From: Calendula officinalis
Taxonomy: Eukaryota; Streptophyta; Magnoliopsida; Asterales; Asteraceae
Direction of reading: 5' to 3'
NCBI GenBank assembly: GCA_963853835.1
Contig: OY970826.1
Coordinates: 77,494,929 to 77,558,928, forward strand
Length of the DNA: 64,000 bases
Shown here: piece after piece, positions 46,661 to 57,428 of the stretch
How the letters are laid out: every line of letters begins with the position of its first letter
Numbering within the stretch: position 1 is the first letter of the stretch
Translations under genes and position numbers: made by a program
Notes under the pieces: generated by a model
Seen by the model: the letters and a program-made list of their open reading frames with translations, nothing else
What the model was told of the DNA's origin: nothing
The model's database searches: none

Positions 46661-47755
46661 ATGAAGAACAAGAGACAAAATAGCGATAATCGGCTAAATT
46701 ACACATCGAATGGTTCTTTTCTTCCTGGATTATACGATGATGTAGCCCTAATTTGTCTCGCGTGGGCCTGTAGATTCGATTATGCTTCATTATCCTGCTT
46801 AAATTCTAGGTTTAATTCGCTCATGAAGAGTGGTTATTTATATGAATTAAGAACACAATTAGGGATAAAAGAGCATTGGGTGTATATGGTTTGTGATCCT
46901 AGAGGATGGGAAGCATTTGATCCAATAAGCAAGAAATGGATGCGATTGCCAAGAATCCCGTGTGACGAGTGTTTTAATCATGCAGATAAAGAATCATTAG
47001 CTGTGGGTAGTGAATTATTGGTTTTTGGGCGCGAATTATTTGAATTTGCTATTTGGAAATACAGTTTAATTCACCGAAATTGGGTTAAATGTGAGGGAAT
47101 GTGTCATCCTCGTTGTTTATTTGCTTCCGGAAGCTTTGGGTCAATTGCAATTGTTGCAGGAGGCAGTGACCAAAATGGTAACATTTTGAAATCTGCAGAA
47201 TTATACGATTCAACAACCGGAAAATGGGAAATGTTGCCAAATATGCATACCCCACGAAGATTATGTTCTGGTTTTTTCATGGATGGAAAGTTTTATGTAA
47301 TTGGTGGGATGACAAACCCTAATGATTCATTAACATGTGGTGAAGAATTCGATCTGAAAACGAGAAAATGGACGAAAATTGACGGTATGTACCCTAATAT
47401 AAATCGGGCTGCAATGGCACCACCACTTGTTGCAGTTGTTGATAATCAGTTATATGCGGTTGAATATTTAAGCAATATGGTTAAAAAATATGACAAAAAT
47501 AAAAACTCGTGGGATGTTTTGGGTCGGCTTCCGGTTCGGGCTGATTCATCAAACGGGTGGGGTTTAGCTTTTAGGGCTTGTGGTGATGAGCTTTTGGTTG
47601 TTGGTGGTCAACGGGGACCAGAAGGTGAGTCAATTGTTTTGAATTCATGGAACCCTAAATCTGGGGTTAAAAATGGAATTTTGGATTGGAAGATTCTTGG
47701 GGTTAAAGAACATGCTGGTGTGTTTGTTTACAATTGTGCTGTCATGGGTTCTTAA
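46661..47755 (+). CDS. F-box/kelch-repeat protein, At5g60570-like
   Basis: Predicted substrate-receptor subunit of an SCF ubiquitin ligase: the F-box would bind SKP1/ASK and the kelch propeller the target; the target is unknown. The single coding exon gives 364 residues from the ATG at 46661. The F-box is about residues 20-68 (LPGLYDDVALICLAWACR). Next comes the conserved VYMVCDPRGWEAFDP and the invariant CDECFNHADKESLAVGSELLVFGRE block. Kelch repeats follow with paired glycines and W: IAIVAGGSDQNGN, FYVIGGMTNPN, LLVVGGQRGPEGES. The end FVYNCAVMGS is as in the Arabidopsis protein. The frame is open to an ATG at 46565, but that extension is not conserved in what I know of the family, so 46661 is preferred. 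No defect seen. Confidence 0.93.
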   Translation: MKNKRQNSDNRLNYTSNGSFLPGLYDDVALICLAWACRFDYASLSCLNSRFNSLMKSGYLYELRTQLGIKEHWVYMVCDPRGWEAFDPISKKWMRLPRIPCDECFNHADKESLAVGSELLVFGRELFEFAIWKYSLIHRNWVKCEGMCHPRCLFASGSFGSIAIVAGGSDQNGNILKSAELYDSTTGKWEMLPNMHTPRRLCSGFFMDGKFYVIGGMTNPNDSLTCGEEFDLKTRKWTKIDGMYPNINRAAMAPPLVAVVDNQLYAVEYLSNMVKKYDKNKNSWDVLGRLPVRADSSNGWGLAFRACGDELLVVGGQRGPEGESIVLNSWNPKSGVKNGILDWKILGVKEHAGVFVYNCAVMGS

Positions 47756-48150
47756 AGCGTTGACCAAAGGTATTTTTCATGAAAATTATCTGATTCACTT
47801 GTTTTTTTTTTTTTTAATATTATTTTGATTTGGAGATTTTCTATTTTTGTTGGGGTTGTGTAATCTTACTTTGTGCCAATAAATTTCAAAGGTATATTAT
47901 GGAGATTTAACTGGTTGAGTTACTCTTTTATGATTATAATACATGTATGTTATTTGATGCTATTGTGTAGTACGTATATGAATTAACATCGAGTTTCGGG
48001 CTGCAAACGGGTCGAGCTGAGTTTGAGTTCGGCTCGACGACTTTAGGCTAAGATGGAGCATTTAAAGAAATTTAATTTCCATAATCAAACTTAACTTAAA
48101 ATATGTGTAATAGCAATGTTAACAATACTCTTTTCAAATATGTACGAGAC
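47756..48150. other. 3' flank of the F-box/kelch gene
   Basis: Likely 3' UTR followed by a short CTCGAC/GGGTCGAGC-rich patch (48000-48050) resembling the word-filled hAT remnants. Confidence 0.4.
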
Positions 48151-48153
48151 TTA

Positions 48154-48455
48154 GGTGTTGTTTGTTTTTTTAGAGAAAAAAGATCTGCTGTCTGCGGACC
48201 ACATCTGCCAACTGCTGCAGTTTCTGGGTGGACTAAAGGTCTGCAGTCTGCAAGAAAGCTGTTGTTTGTTTTTTAACATCTGTAGACTTGCTTAAATAAA
48301 TCAAAATTTAATATATCCTACGTCTAACAACATTAAAATTATCCATACAACAATATAGTATGTTGTTTGGAGGATATGTGTTTTTCTGTGTGTGGTCTGC
48401 GTCGTGAAGACAAAAGATCCCAAGAAGACATTTTGTCAAAAAAACAAACAACACC
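48154..48455. mobile_element. PIF/Harbinger MITE, same family as 11153 element
   Basis: GGTGTTGTTTGTTTTTTT and its complement at 48455, flanked by TTA (48151-48153, 48456-48458). The left 100 bp including GCGGACCACATCTGCCAACT match the right end of the 11153-12679 element on the other strand. 302 bp, non-coding. Confidence 0.85.
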
Positions 48456-48530
48456 TTAGTAACACATAAAGGCATTTTTTGACACTGATAAATATACTTA
48501 AGGGTGTTTGATGTTACTTGTTAATTTATA

Positions 48531-48669
48531 CTTCATCATTTTCAAAATAAGTGATACACTTTCTATACTCCACTAACTATTCAATTTAATCTAATTAACC
48601 TTTATTATTATATTTTGCCTCAAAAATTATGAACTCTAAACTGTATCACTTATTTTGAAGCGGATGAAG
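48531..48669. mobile_element. Stowaway-like MITE
   Basis: CTTCATCATTTTCAAAATAA at the left and its near-complement at the right form an almost complete palindrome with TA on both sides (48529-48530, 48670-48671). End sequence and TA duplication fit Stowaway (Tc1/mariner) MITEs. 139 bp. Confidence 0.75.
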
Positions 48670-48713
48670 TATTTAAATTAGTATCTAGATCAGTGTGATG
48701 TATGGCTCCAAAT

Positions 48714-49245
48714 TAGGGGTGTGTATAAAACCGGAACCGAATCGGGACCGAACCGGAACCGGCTTAACCGGTCCGGTTCCTTGTTCTTAGATTTGATAAA
48801 AATTAACAAACCGGGTTTACCGGTTCCGGTCCCGGTTCGGTTCCGGATTTTTCGGGTTTGGAACCGACATTTAAATAGGTATATAGACTTACGAGTTTTC
48901 ATATATATATGTCGAAATAATAGGTATATAATGCTTTTAATAGAAACATATTTTACTTGAAGCAGTCTGTGAACCGCCGCAAATATCATACTTTTATCAA
49001 AAGTACGCTGAAATATCTAAGTTATATACTTTAAGATGAAAATATGCACCGAAAATGTATAATCGGATGGCAAACATAAAAACCGGGTTTACCGGTTCTA
49101 AACCCGCTTGAAGACCGAACCGACCCGGAACCGGACCGGGTCCGGAACCGGTTTAACCAGTCCGGTTCTCGGTCCTTGAAATTTCCTTTTTTCGGTTACC
49201 GGGTTTACCGGTTCCAGTCCGGTTCCGGAACCGAACACATCCCTA
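48714..49245. mobile_element. hAT-type MITE filled with CCGGTTCC words
   Basis: TAGGGGTGTG and CACATCCCTA ends with exact 8-bp duplication CTCCAAAT (48706-48713, 49246-49253). Both ends are packed with ACCGGAACC/GGTTCCGG words, while the centre (48860-49075) is ordinary AT-rich DNA. 532 bp, no transposase. Confidence 0.88.
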
Positions 49246-49253
49246 CTCCAAAT

Positions 49254-51652
49254 AATCAAATATATTGGACATTGGAAATAGTGTTGATAACATTAGGTTT
49301 AAAAACTACCATAATAACAATTAGATCGGTATATTTCAAAACATATAATACATACGAATATGAAATAATGTTTTTGAAATAGTGGTGGATAAATTAGTGT
49401 TGAAGCAAAGCGACAAAAGAAAAGAGGAGGGGGTATGTTTGAAGTCAAAAGTTAATGAGTGGGAACATGTGGTTGGGGTTTAAGTGAAGAGACATCCCCC
49501 CACAACAATGTCGTATTAGCTGTATTTTGACAGTTCATCTTTACTCAGATGAACGAGACCTCTTTCCTAGAGAAGCCTGTGGGCCCTTCCTTTCTTTTTC
49601 TTTCTTCTAATTATTGTATTTCTTTTTAGTACTATAGCTTGTTAATGTTTTGCTCCTTTTATTTCCGACCTATTTAGGTTATTGACGACCTTTTTAATGT
49701 TTTTAACGAGTATTATTTGGCCCGCGTTCCGCAGCAGGATTTAATACATTCATTTTCTAAAGAAAAAAATTTAGATTTGCTTTATATCATATCTGATTTT
49801 TCATACTTATGGTAAAAAATTAGTAGGACTATATCTAATAAAAAATGGATGTTTTATAAAAACCTACCACATTACATATTATTTTTGATATATTTTTTGA
49901 TATATTTGTGCTCTATAAAATTACAAATCTCAAAATATATGACTATATAAACTTATCTCATTATTAGTGATACATGTGTACAAATTTAACTCACAGAATA
50001 TTAGGCGGTTCTTCTTATTTCAACTTATAGAACTAAAATAAAGTAATTAAGTTTTAATATGTTTAAGTAATAAGCATTAGCTATTCAGCTATATAAATTA
50101 TATATTTTAATATATGCACTGTTAAAAATCTATATAGATGAATATTAATAGTCGTTAGTGATATGCTACTCCAACTATATTTGAAACATTTTTTAACAGA
50201 GTTTAAAAGTAAAATATTTAGAAACATAATTTGTCTTTTAGAATATTTAAAATTGTTTGGATCGTATTTCAGTTGTGTTTTTGACAATAACACTTTTAGA
50301 AAAAATATATTCCATTTTATTTGATTAGATATTAAATTAGGATTGTGATAAAATTAAATTAGTTACTAAATTACTAAAGGGTAAAATTTAGAAAATGATA
50401 TAAATATTTACAAAAAGTACTCTGGATTCTCTAAAATTTTTGTAAATTTCAACTTGTTTCGTGATGTGTCCCATTTGAATATATCTGGAAAAGGAAATAT
50501 TATATTTACATAAATACCCCTATTTAGGGGTCCTAGAAAACTTCATAGACCCAACTTGTTTAATTGTTTCACCATGTAAATCTACAGCAAACTGTAACCC
50601 TTCCGTTTCCCTCGTTACTCTGTTTTGACTTTTTGACCTTTTTATGAACAGTGTTATATTAGTTTTTTAATAGAAACCACTTGCACCTATTATAATTAAT
50701 TTTGTTAATTACATAAATCATCTAATCCACCCGCATTTGGTTTCCTTTTTATAATCTTTTTGTAAATTACATGAATGATTCATGTGGTTACTGGTTAGTA
50801 TGAAATTAGAGATTTCATTTATCAAACTTCTCTTTTACATGAATAGTCTATAATATATTTTACTTTACGTATTTGAATTTTTGTTTTGAAATTTTCTATA
50901 AGTTATTTATCACATGTTATAATCTAAGTAATTAGTATCTCATAGTAGTATTTTATGGTTATATAATTAATTGGTTAAGTTACCATGCTTAGTTTCATCT
51001 ATTTAATTCTTTTTCACTACAACTAAACTGAAACAAATTGTTTCTAGAATCACAAATTAAGAGCGAAACTAATAGCAACCAAATCTAAAGTTATTAAAGT
51101 TCATTACTAACTTAACAAATGCACAATTATATTTTATATTTATTTAAATAATTAGATGTTCATTAACATACGGACATGATAATGTGTTGATGAATTATGG
51201 CAAAGTAGTTAGTGGCACCAAGCAATGAGTGGTTACCATCATTGATAAGAGTATAAGACAAAAGATGGAGGGGTAAGAATGACTTTTCAAATTTTTTGTA
51301 AATTAGTAAACAATGAATACTTTAAAAGGGGTATTTTTGACATTTCCCACACCACATAGGCTTTATTGGGCCAATACGAGAGATGGGATGCATATTTTGG
51401 GTCGACACTCGACATGTGACTTTTTTAGATGTTGACATTGCATTTCTATTTTTGTTTTGTATTTTACTTTCTGAACCTTGTCTTTTTACCCCATATATCA
51501 TTTATTTTGATGTTGTTATTGTTGTTTTTATTTTACCCTTTTGCCCTCTTCCATTTCACAAACTTACATGGCGATATCAAATATTGGAAGAGATGTTGGT
51601 GGCCGGCAATAAGGAGAAGGATGGAGATGTATGAGATCATGTTAACCAATTA
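49254..51652. other. AT-rich intergenic DNA
   Basis: No gene recognised in 2.4 kb. Contains the Helitron-like end at 49706-49738. Confidence 0.5.
49706..49738 (-). other. Helitron-like 3' terminus, CTCG variant
   Basis: Minus strand: CCTGC, 8-base loop, GCGGG, 10-base spacer ending AATA, CTCG, T. Same stem, loop and spacer lengths as 14430-14461, with similar flanks (AACGAGTA on the plus strand). Confidence 0.35.
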
Positions 51653-51661
51653 AAATTTGTA

Positions 51662-52836
51662 GGGTAAATTACAGTTTTTGTCCCTGACATATGGCCGATT
51701 CGGAGTTTTTGTCCCTAATCTTTTTTCTTCCGTTTTTTTGTCCCTTAAGTTTTTCAAATTCTGGAAATTTGTCCTTCCGTCCAAAATCTTCCGTTAACTG
51801 ACGATATTTTCGGTGATTCCCCCAAATTACCCTTATTTTAACTCTTTTTCTTTTATATCTTCTTCATCTTCATCAAAGACCCAGATGCAAGTCGCCGAAG
51901 GTCCCAAATCGAAACCCAAATACTTTACTGGAGTCCCAATTGGTTGCAAATCCATGTTCCTCTCACCCACACGAGTCGAACCATGTATAACACTACCACC
52001 AGAATCGCGTTTTTCCGGCGCCGGACAAATTCCAGCATAAGATGATAGTTGAGGGTTTTAATTTTGAAATCAAGTAGCTAGATCTGTGAAATCCTTCATC
52101 TTCTTCACGATTTCCACCACCGCTTCGAGCAGCTTGAATCACTGCTTCGAGCAGCTTGAATCACTGCTTCGAGCAGCTTGAATCACCGCTTCATCTTCTT
52201 CAAGCAGCAAGAAGCTATACAGATCGACAAATGATGATAGTTGCAGGTTGACTCACTGCTTCGAGCATCTTGAATCACTGCTTCGATGTCTCCGATTTGA
52301 CCAGAAACTTTCGTCTGCTCTTCGTCCCCTCGTCTTCTTCCTCGCCGGAGGTTCCTCGCCGGAGTTGTGATGTGCCGTGAAATAAAAATCAGATACACAA
52401 ACGTGAGGGTTTTGTTTTTCATAGATCTTGTTTGATTTGATTTTGATTCTTAAAATATGCGTGGGTTTTCGTTTTGTAGATCTAGTTTAGGTTGCTTCTT
52501 AAGAAATGGAGTGGTTTTGATTCTCAGATCTGTCATGTTTCCTTTTTCAAATCAAATAAAATGATTGGTGAAGATGATGAGATGTTGGGGTTAAATCTGT
52601 ATTAGGGTTAGAGTTCATCAAATAGGTGTTTTGGAAGAGGGATGAAGATGAAAGAAAAAGATGACGAATATACCCTTATTTTTTTGGCATTTTTAGTCAC
52701 TTAACGGTCAAAATTGGACGGAATGACAAATTTCCAGAATTTGAAAAACTTAAGGGACAAAAAAATGGAAGAAAAAAGATTAGGGACAAAAACCTCGAAT
52801 CGGCCATAGGTCAGGGACAAAAACTGTAATTCACCC
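51662..52836. mobile_element. Mutator-like non-autonomous element
   Basis: Inverted ends GGGTAAATTACAG and CTGTAATTCACCC with the exact 9-bp duplication AAATTTGTA (51653-51661, 52837-52845). The terminal repeats extend about 125-170 bp and contain repeated TTTTTGTCCCT words. The interior includes three to four direct copies of GCTTCGAGCAGCTTGAATCA (about 52118-52280). It may hold captured host sequence, but no protein domain is recognisable. Confidence 0.88.
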
Positions 52837-52845
52837 AAATTTGTA

Positions 52846-53700
52846 AAAGCAAAAAATTGGACCCATCAAATATAAGAGATCACAATCTGTGGAAGAAAAA
52901 AACAATAACAAAAGAAATAATGCTAATAACTATAATAATAGTAATAGAATCTGCATATTACATAAGCACAAGATTTCTAAATGGTAGTTTGCTTCGACAT
53001 TATTCAGTTTTTTCTTGAACACGATTAATGCAAACAATCCAACCCCACAAACATGTAGAATCTAAGAACTTCTTAATAGTAAAGAAGCTGCGGTTGCAGA
53101 CCGCACTGAGCTACCTATATTGAAGGTGGAGAAACCTAGAAGTATATGGCATAACACCAACTACCGGGCCCTAAAACACGCTCGATTTCTAGCACGAGAT
53201 GAGCTAGAATTGGAATCCTATCGAATGATTTAGACACATTGGAATCGAATTAAGAACCGACACACACTGATTTTGCTTTTGAGCTCTTTAACTAAATATG
53301 GATTATTTGAAGTTATGATTTAGCTTTGAAAGAACTAAAATTTATCATTTGGTTTAAGGATCTTCTAGCTTTATAAGTGGTAAACTACACAATAAGCAAA
53401 TGAGAATGAGAATTACGGAAAAAAAAAGAACTCTTCTTTCTCTTCGAAACTCTCGATAAATCAAGATTATAATTAGGGATTTTCTTATATATGCCTCAGG
53501 GGCACATCGTAATAAATCTAAATGTCGTTTATGTCTATGCATTTAATTCATCAAAAACATTCATTTTCATTTATGATAAGGGAAAAATCGGTATAACACA
53601 AAAATATTAACGACCTATAAATATCATGTTACTTTAATTGAGAAAATTTTATTTATGAAGTATTTGTTATCGTGGCATTAACAAAACCCTTATAATTATT
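52846..53700. other. Intergenic DNA
   Basis: No gene or classified repeat recognised. Confidence 0.5.
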
Positions 53701-53711
53701 TATATTAATAA

Positions 53712-53830
53712 CCAAAGGGTTTTTGACCTAGCAGTATGGTGTTACCTCACAACCTTGAGATTATGAGTTTAAGTCCCTAAGCGTACGTGGATATTAGGTG
53801 TAGCCGTGTAGATTTGCCGTTTAAAAAAAA
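53712..53830 (+). mobile_element. tRNA-derived SINE, plus strand
   Basis: GACCTAGCAGTATGGTG (A box) and AGTTTAAGTCCC (B-box-like), then a body ending TGCCGTTTAAAAAAAA. Flanks TTATATTAATA (53701-53711) and TTATATTCATA (53831-53841) are an 11-bp duplication with one mismatch. Head, CTCACAACCTTGA block and tail match the SINE at 42251-42374. Confidence 0.82.
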
Positions 53831-53873
53831 TTATATTCATATGATTTCATTACCATAAATATATAACAGAAAA

Positions 53874-54790
53874 TAGGAGTGAACATGGTACGGTACCATG
53901 TATATTTTCTTCATACCGTGTACCGTACCAACTATAATTGGTATACTGATTTAGCTACCAGTACCAATTTATTTGGCTACCATCAATCATGGTTGGTACA
54001 AATTGGTAATTGTATATACCAACATCACAAACTTATATGAAATTAAAAAAATTAATAACAAAATAAAAATGATATTTTATATTATCGACCAGTTAAACAT
54101 ATTAACAAGTTTTCCACGAAAACAAAATAAGCAAAATGATATAATATGTTACGTGTTATATCTAGTACGATAAAATAACAAAAGATGTAGCTACCTTGTC
54201 GTAATTGGAGTCTTGGACAAATAGGTTGATAGTTTGGTGCATTATATTTAACTAATAATCATATAATATATATATATCTTGGTTGGTACTTGGTACGGTA
54301 TACTAGTCGTGCACAAAATACCCGAAACCGAAACCGGTAACCGAACCAAAACCGTAACCGGTCAAAACCGGTTTTGACCGTAACCGGTTCGGTTATTGAA
54401 TAACCGATCGGTTAGGAACCGGTTTGGGTTCTTAGGGTTCGAACCGGTTAGTAACCGGTTACCCGAAACCGGTTTTGACCATAACCGACCACAAATTTGG
54501 TCAACACACCGGTTTTGGCCGGTTAACCGGTTTATAACCGAACCGAACCGGTTACAATACCCATTACACGGTTATAGTTTTCGAGGGTCGAAACCGGTTA
54601 CTAACCGAAACCGGTTATTGGAGAAACCGGTTACTGGAAGCGTTGACCAAAACCGGTTATGGTCAAAACCAAAACCGGTTTTTGGCATAACCGGTTACTG
54701 TGCATCTCTACGGTATACCATGACATTTAAATTTTGTACCATTACCATACCATGATTACACAATTAGTACAATATTACCAACCAAACATT
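53874..54790. repeat. GGTACGG-rich repeat around a nested hAT MITE
   Basis: TAGGAGTGAACATGGTACGG opens at 53874 as in hAT ends of this window. TACCATG/GGTACGG words continue on both sides of the nested hAT at 54304 up to about 54790. No right terminus was resolved. Confidence 0.35.
54304..54710. mobile_element. hAT-type MITE filled with AACCGGTTA words
   Basis: TAGTCGTGCACA and TGTGCATCTCTA ends with exact 8-bp duplication CGGTATAC (54296-54303, 54711-54718). The interior is almost entirely AACCGGTTAC/AAACCGGTTTTG words. 407 bp; the open frame is a repeat artefact. Confidence 0.87.
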
Positions 54791-55227
54791 AACTACCAAC
54801 TATTCTTGATACGATTAGTAGAGCATGTTTATTGGTAAAAATTTGACACGTCAGTAGAAAATAGATTCGGTTCCAACAATGGAGGAATCAGCACCCAATC
54901 CCTGTCGAGCTCCTTCCACTGATTCCCTATCTTCCTGAGAAATAAAGTCGTCGCCGGCGGCGAACACTCCGCTGCCAATACGCGAACAAAAAAGAACTTA
55001 TTTATGTATTTAATAAACCCTACAAAGTTAACCTCTCGATTTCCCATCTTAAACCCTATTCAAGGTGCTTCCTTTATACTCCGTATTCTGTACGTTTGTT
55101 TCAAAGTTTTAATTTTTTTAATTCACAAATTACAGATTCCATTTTTATAATTTCAGTTGTACCAAAGTTCTCGATTTCAAGAACTCTTCAACAGAACAAG
55201 GGATTTCGAGGAGGATCGGTAAGGAAA

Positions 55228-56394
55228 ATGGCATGGAGTTTGGAGAGATGCGATGAGGGTACTGAAATTACGGCTGGGATCGTTCGACCGGCGACGGAGG
55301 TTTACGCCGGTGAAGCGGTTGAAGCTTTAAAAGCTGGGAAAGTTATAGCTGTCCCAACTGATACACTATATGGTTTCGCTTGTGATGCTTGGTTTGTTGT
55401 GTTGATATCTTTTTTATTTCAATTTGTAAATGCACACCAACTGTTCGACTTTTTGCTTCAATGAATGAATTGGAATATTTTTAATGGTGATTGTGTGTTG
55501 TTTGGGTTCTGGTGCAGCTCTGTTGATGCAGTTAATAGAATATATGAAATCAAAGGGCGTAAACATACCAGTCCTTTAGCAATTTGTGTTGGTGATGTGT
55601 GTGATATTGGACGGTTTGCTGTTACAAACCACCTGCCATTTGGCTTGCTTGATTGTCTTCTTCCTGGCCCAGTAACTGTGGTGCTAACAAGAGGTTTGTG
55701 TGTCTTAACTCTGTGTTAAGAAATCACTATCTTTAAGTTCAATATGGTTGTTTCACATTCCTTTTATTTAACAGTTGAGACTGCTAAAATTTTGTTTTTA
55801 TATTCAGGGGAATCAAGTATTCTTGAGAAATCTTTGAACCCAGGGTTAGATAGTGTAGGGGTTCGAGTACCTGATTCTGACTTCATCAGAATGATTGCCC
55901 GTGGGTCTGGTAGTGCATTGGCTCTGACCAGTGCAAATCTTAGTGGTCAACCGAGTAGTGTAGACATTAAAGATTTCAAGAATTTGTGGGAACATTGTAC
56001 GTTTGTTTATGATGGTGGTATCCTGCCAGCTGGACGTGCAGGGTCAACTGTTGTTGACCTTACTATGGTTGGAAAGTACAGGATCTTGAGACCAGGGAGG
56101 TAAGGCTCCAAATTCAATTCGTCTATTCTCATCTTTAGCCCAAAAAAAGCAAAAATAGTGGGTCGGGCTGGGTGGGTAACGGGTCAAAATCTGGTAGCAT
56201 GGAAATTCATTGCTTTGATTCTGATTACATAAATATCTGAATTTGGTAATAGACTAATAGTCAATAAATGAAGAAGTGGTCAAACTTTTGACTTTTATTT
56301 ACTGTGTTATGTGGGCAGTGCCATGGAAGAGACCATTTCAATATTGGAGAGGCATTCTCTACAAGAAACAGGAGCCACTTCTGTTTTACTTTGA
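55228..56394 (+). CDS. YRDC: YrdC/Sua5 threonylcarbamoyl-AMP synthase
   Basis: Makes threonylcarbamoyl-AMP from threonine, bicarbonate and ATP, the first step of tRNA t6A37 synthesis. Four exons with GT-AG introns: 55228-55391, 55518-55693, 55808-56099, 56319-56394. The lengths sum to 708 bases, exactly 235 codons plus stop. Motifs: AVPTDTLYGFACDAC (about 43-57), VNRIYEIKGRKHTSPLAICVGD, the LLPGPVTVVL block, VGVRVPD, ALTSANLSG and GRAGSTVVDL, in the family order; the C-terminal Sua5 domain is absent, as in YRDC proteins. Very close to Arabidopsis At5g60590. The ATG at 55228 (MAWSLERCDEG) is the only in-frame ATG, yet the frame stays open about 94 codons upstream (from 54946), possibly for an organelle presequence. 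No damage seen. Confidence 0.93.
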
Positions 56395-57395
56395 CTTTGA
56401 CTTTGACTTTGTTCAAGGTACAGTAAACCTTACCGTGTCTCGTGTTTCAGTTCCAGATTTGGGGTTTTCTCCAGGCTAGTTATAGAAGATGTGTATGATT
56501 GGTAAAATATGCTAAACTTTGACTGATCCCATGTTTTTTGAGATAATTAAACACCATTTGAGTGAATAGCTTGAAATATTGGGCTCTCTATTGAATTACT
56601 TTTCGTTAATTACCTCGAATTATTTATGATAGCGCAAAGATATACTATAGACATGAACTTGTGACTTATACGGTATATTTAGTTGGTTGCTAGCGCTACA
56701 GTAATAGTGTAAGAAATTTTAATAACAAGATTTTTATTGCGACATGTTACGGCTGGTTAAATCAATTTTGCGGGCAGAAAATGTAAGTTATATAAATTCA
56801 AGAGCAACGGTAGAGAGATTTATTTAATAGAAAAATCTTTTTACCAGAACTTAACTTCTCGTATGATCGAAATTATAAAAAATATAAGTTGCTTTAGCCC
56901 TTGTTTTTTTAATCATAGTCAATCATTTCAAACTCATATCAAATATGAATTTAAATAAAAAAACGTACAGTTGAGTTCATGCGCACGATTTTTCTTAAAA
57001 CCCAAATTTCTTTCTTAGTTTGTATCAGTAGATATATTAAAATATAACCAAACACGCAATTGAGTTCATGCGCATGATTTTGTTTGTGTGATTTTGAGAA
57101 AAATTTATTCCAACTGTTATAAAGGTGTGATCAATAAATTATAACAAAATTGCAATTTGTGAATCGAATTATGCTTTTACTAAGATGAAGGATTTCGAAC
57201 AAGTTTACCGACCATGATGGTTTACTAATTGAGATGAAGATAATATTTGGATTGTGAAAAAATGTAATGCTTATATTTAACTTTGAGGGGTAGTAATGTT
57301 ATTTTTAATTATTTGGAGGAATGGAATGGAGCAAAACTAGCTCCTAGCAAAGAATAAAAGAAGCAGTTATTGAAGGAATCGGAGTATGTACTGAA
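56395..57395. other. 3' flank of YRDC and intergenic DNA
   Basis: No gene recognised; AT-rich. Confidence 0.5.
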
Positions 57396-57428
57396 CTAGT
57401 TGATTTCCACCCGTGCGATGCTGCGAGG
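57396..57428 (-). other. Helitron-like 3' terminus
   Basis: Minus strand: CCTCGC, 6-base loop, GCACGGG (imperfect stem, 57428-57410), 10-base spacer, CTAG (57399-57396), then T. Spacer and terminal word match the Helitron rule. It lies downstream of, and in the same orientation as, the CPN60A fragment. Confidence 0.45.
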
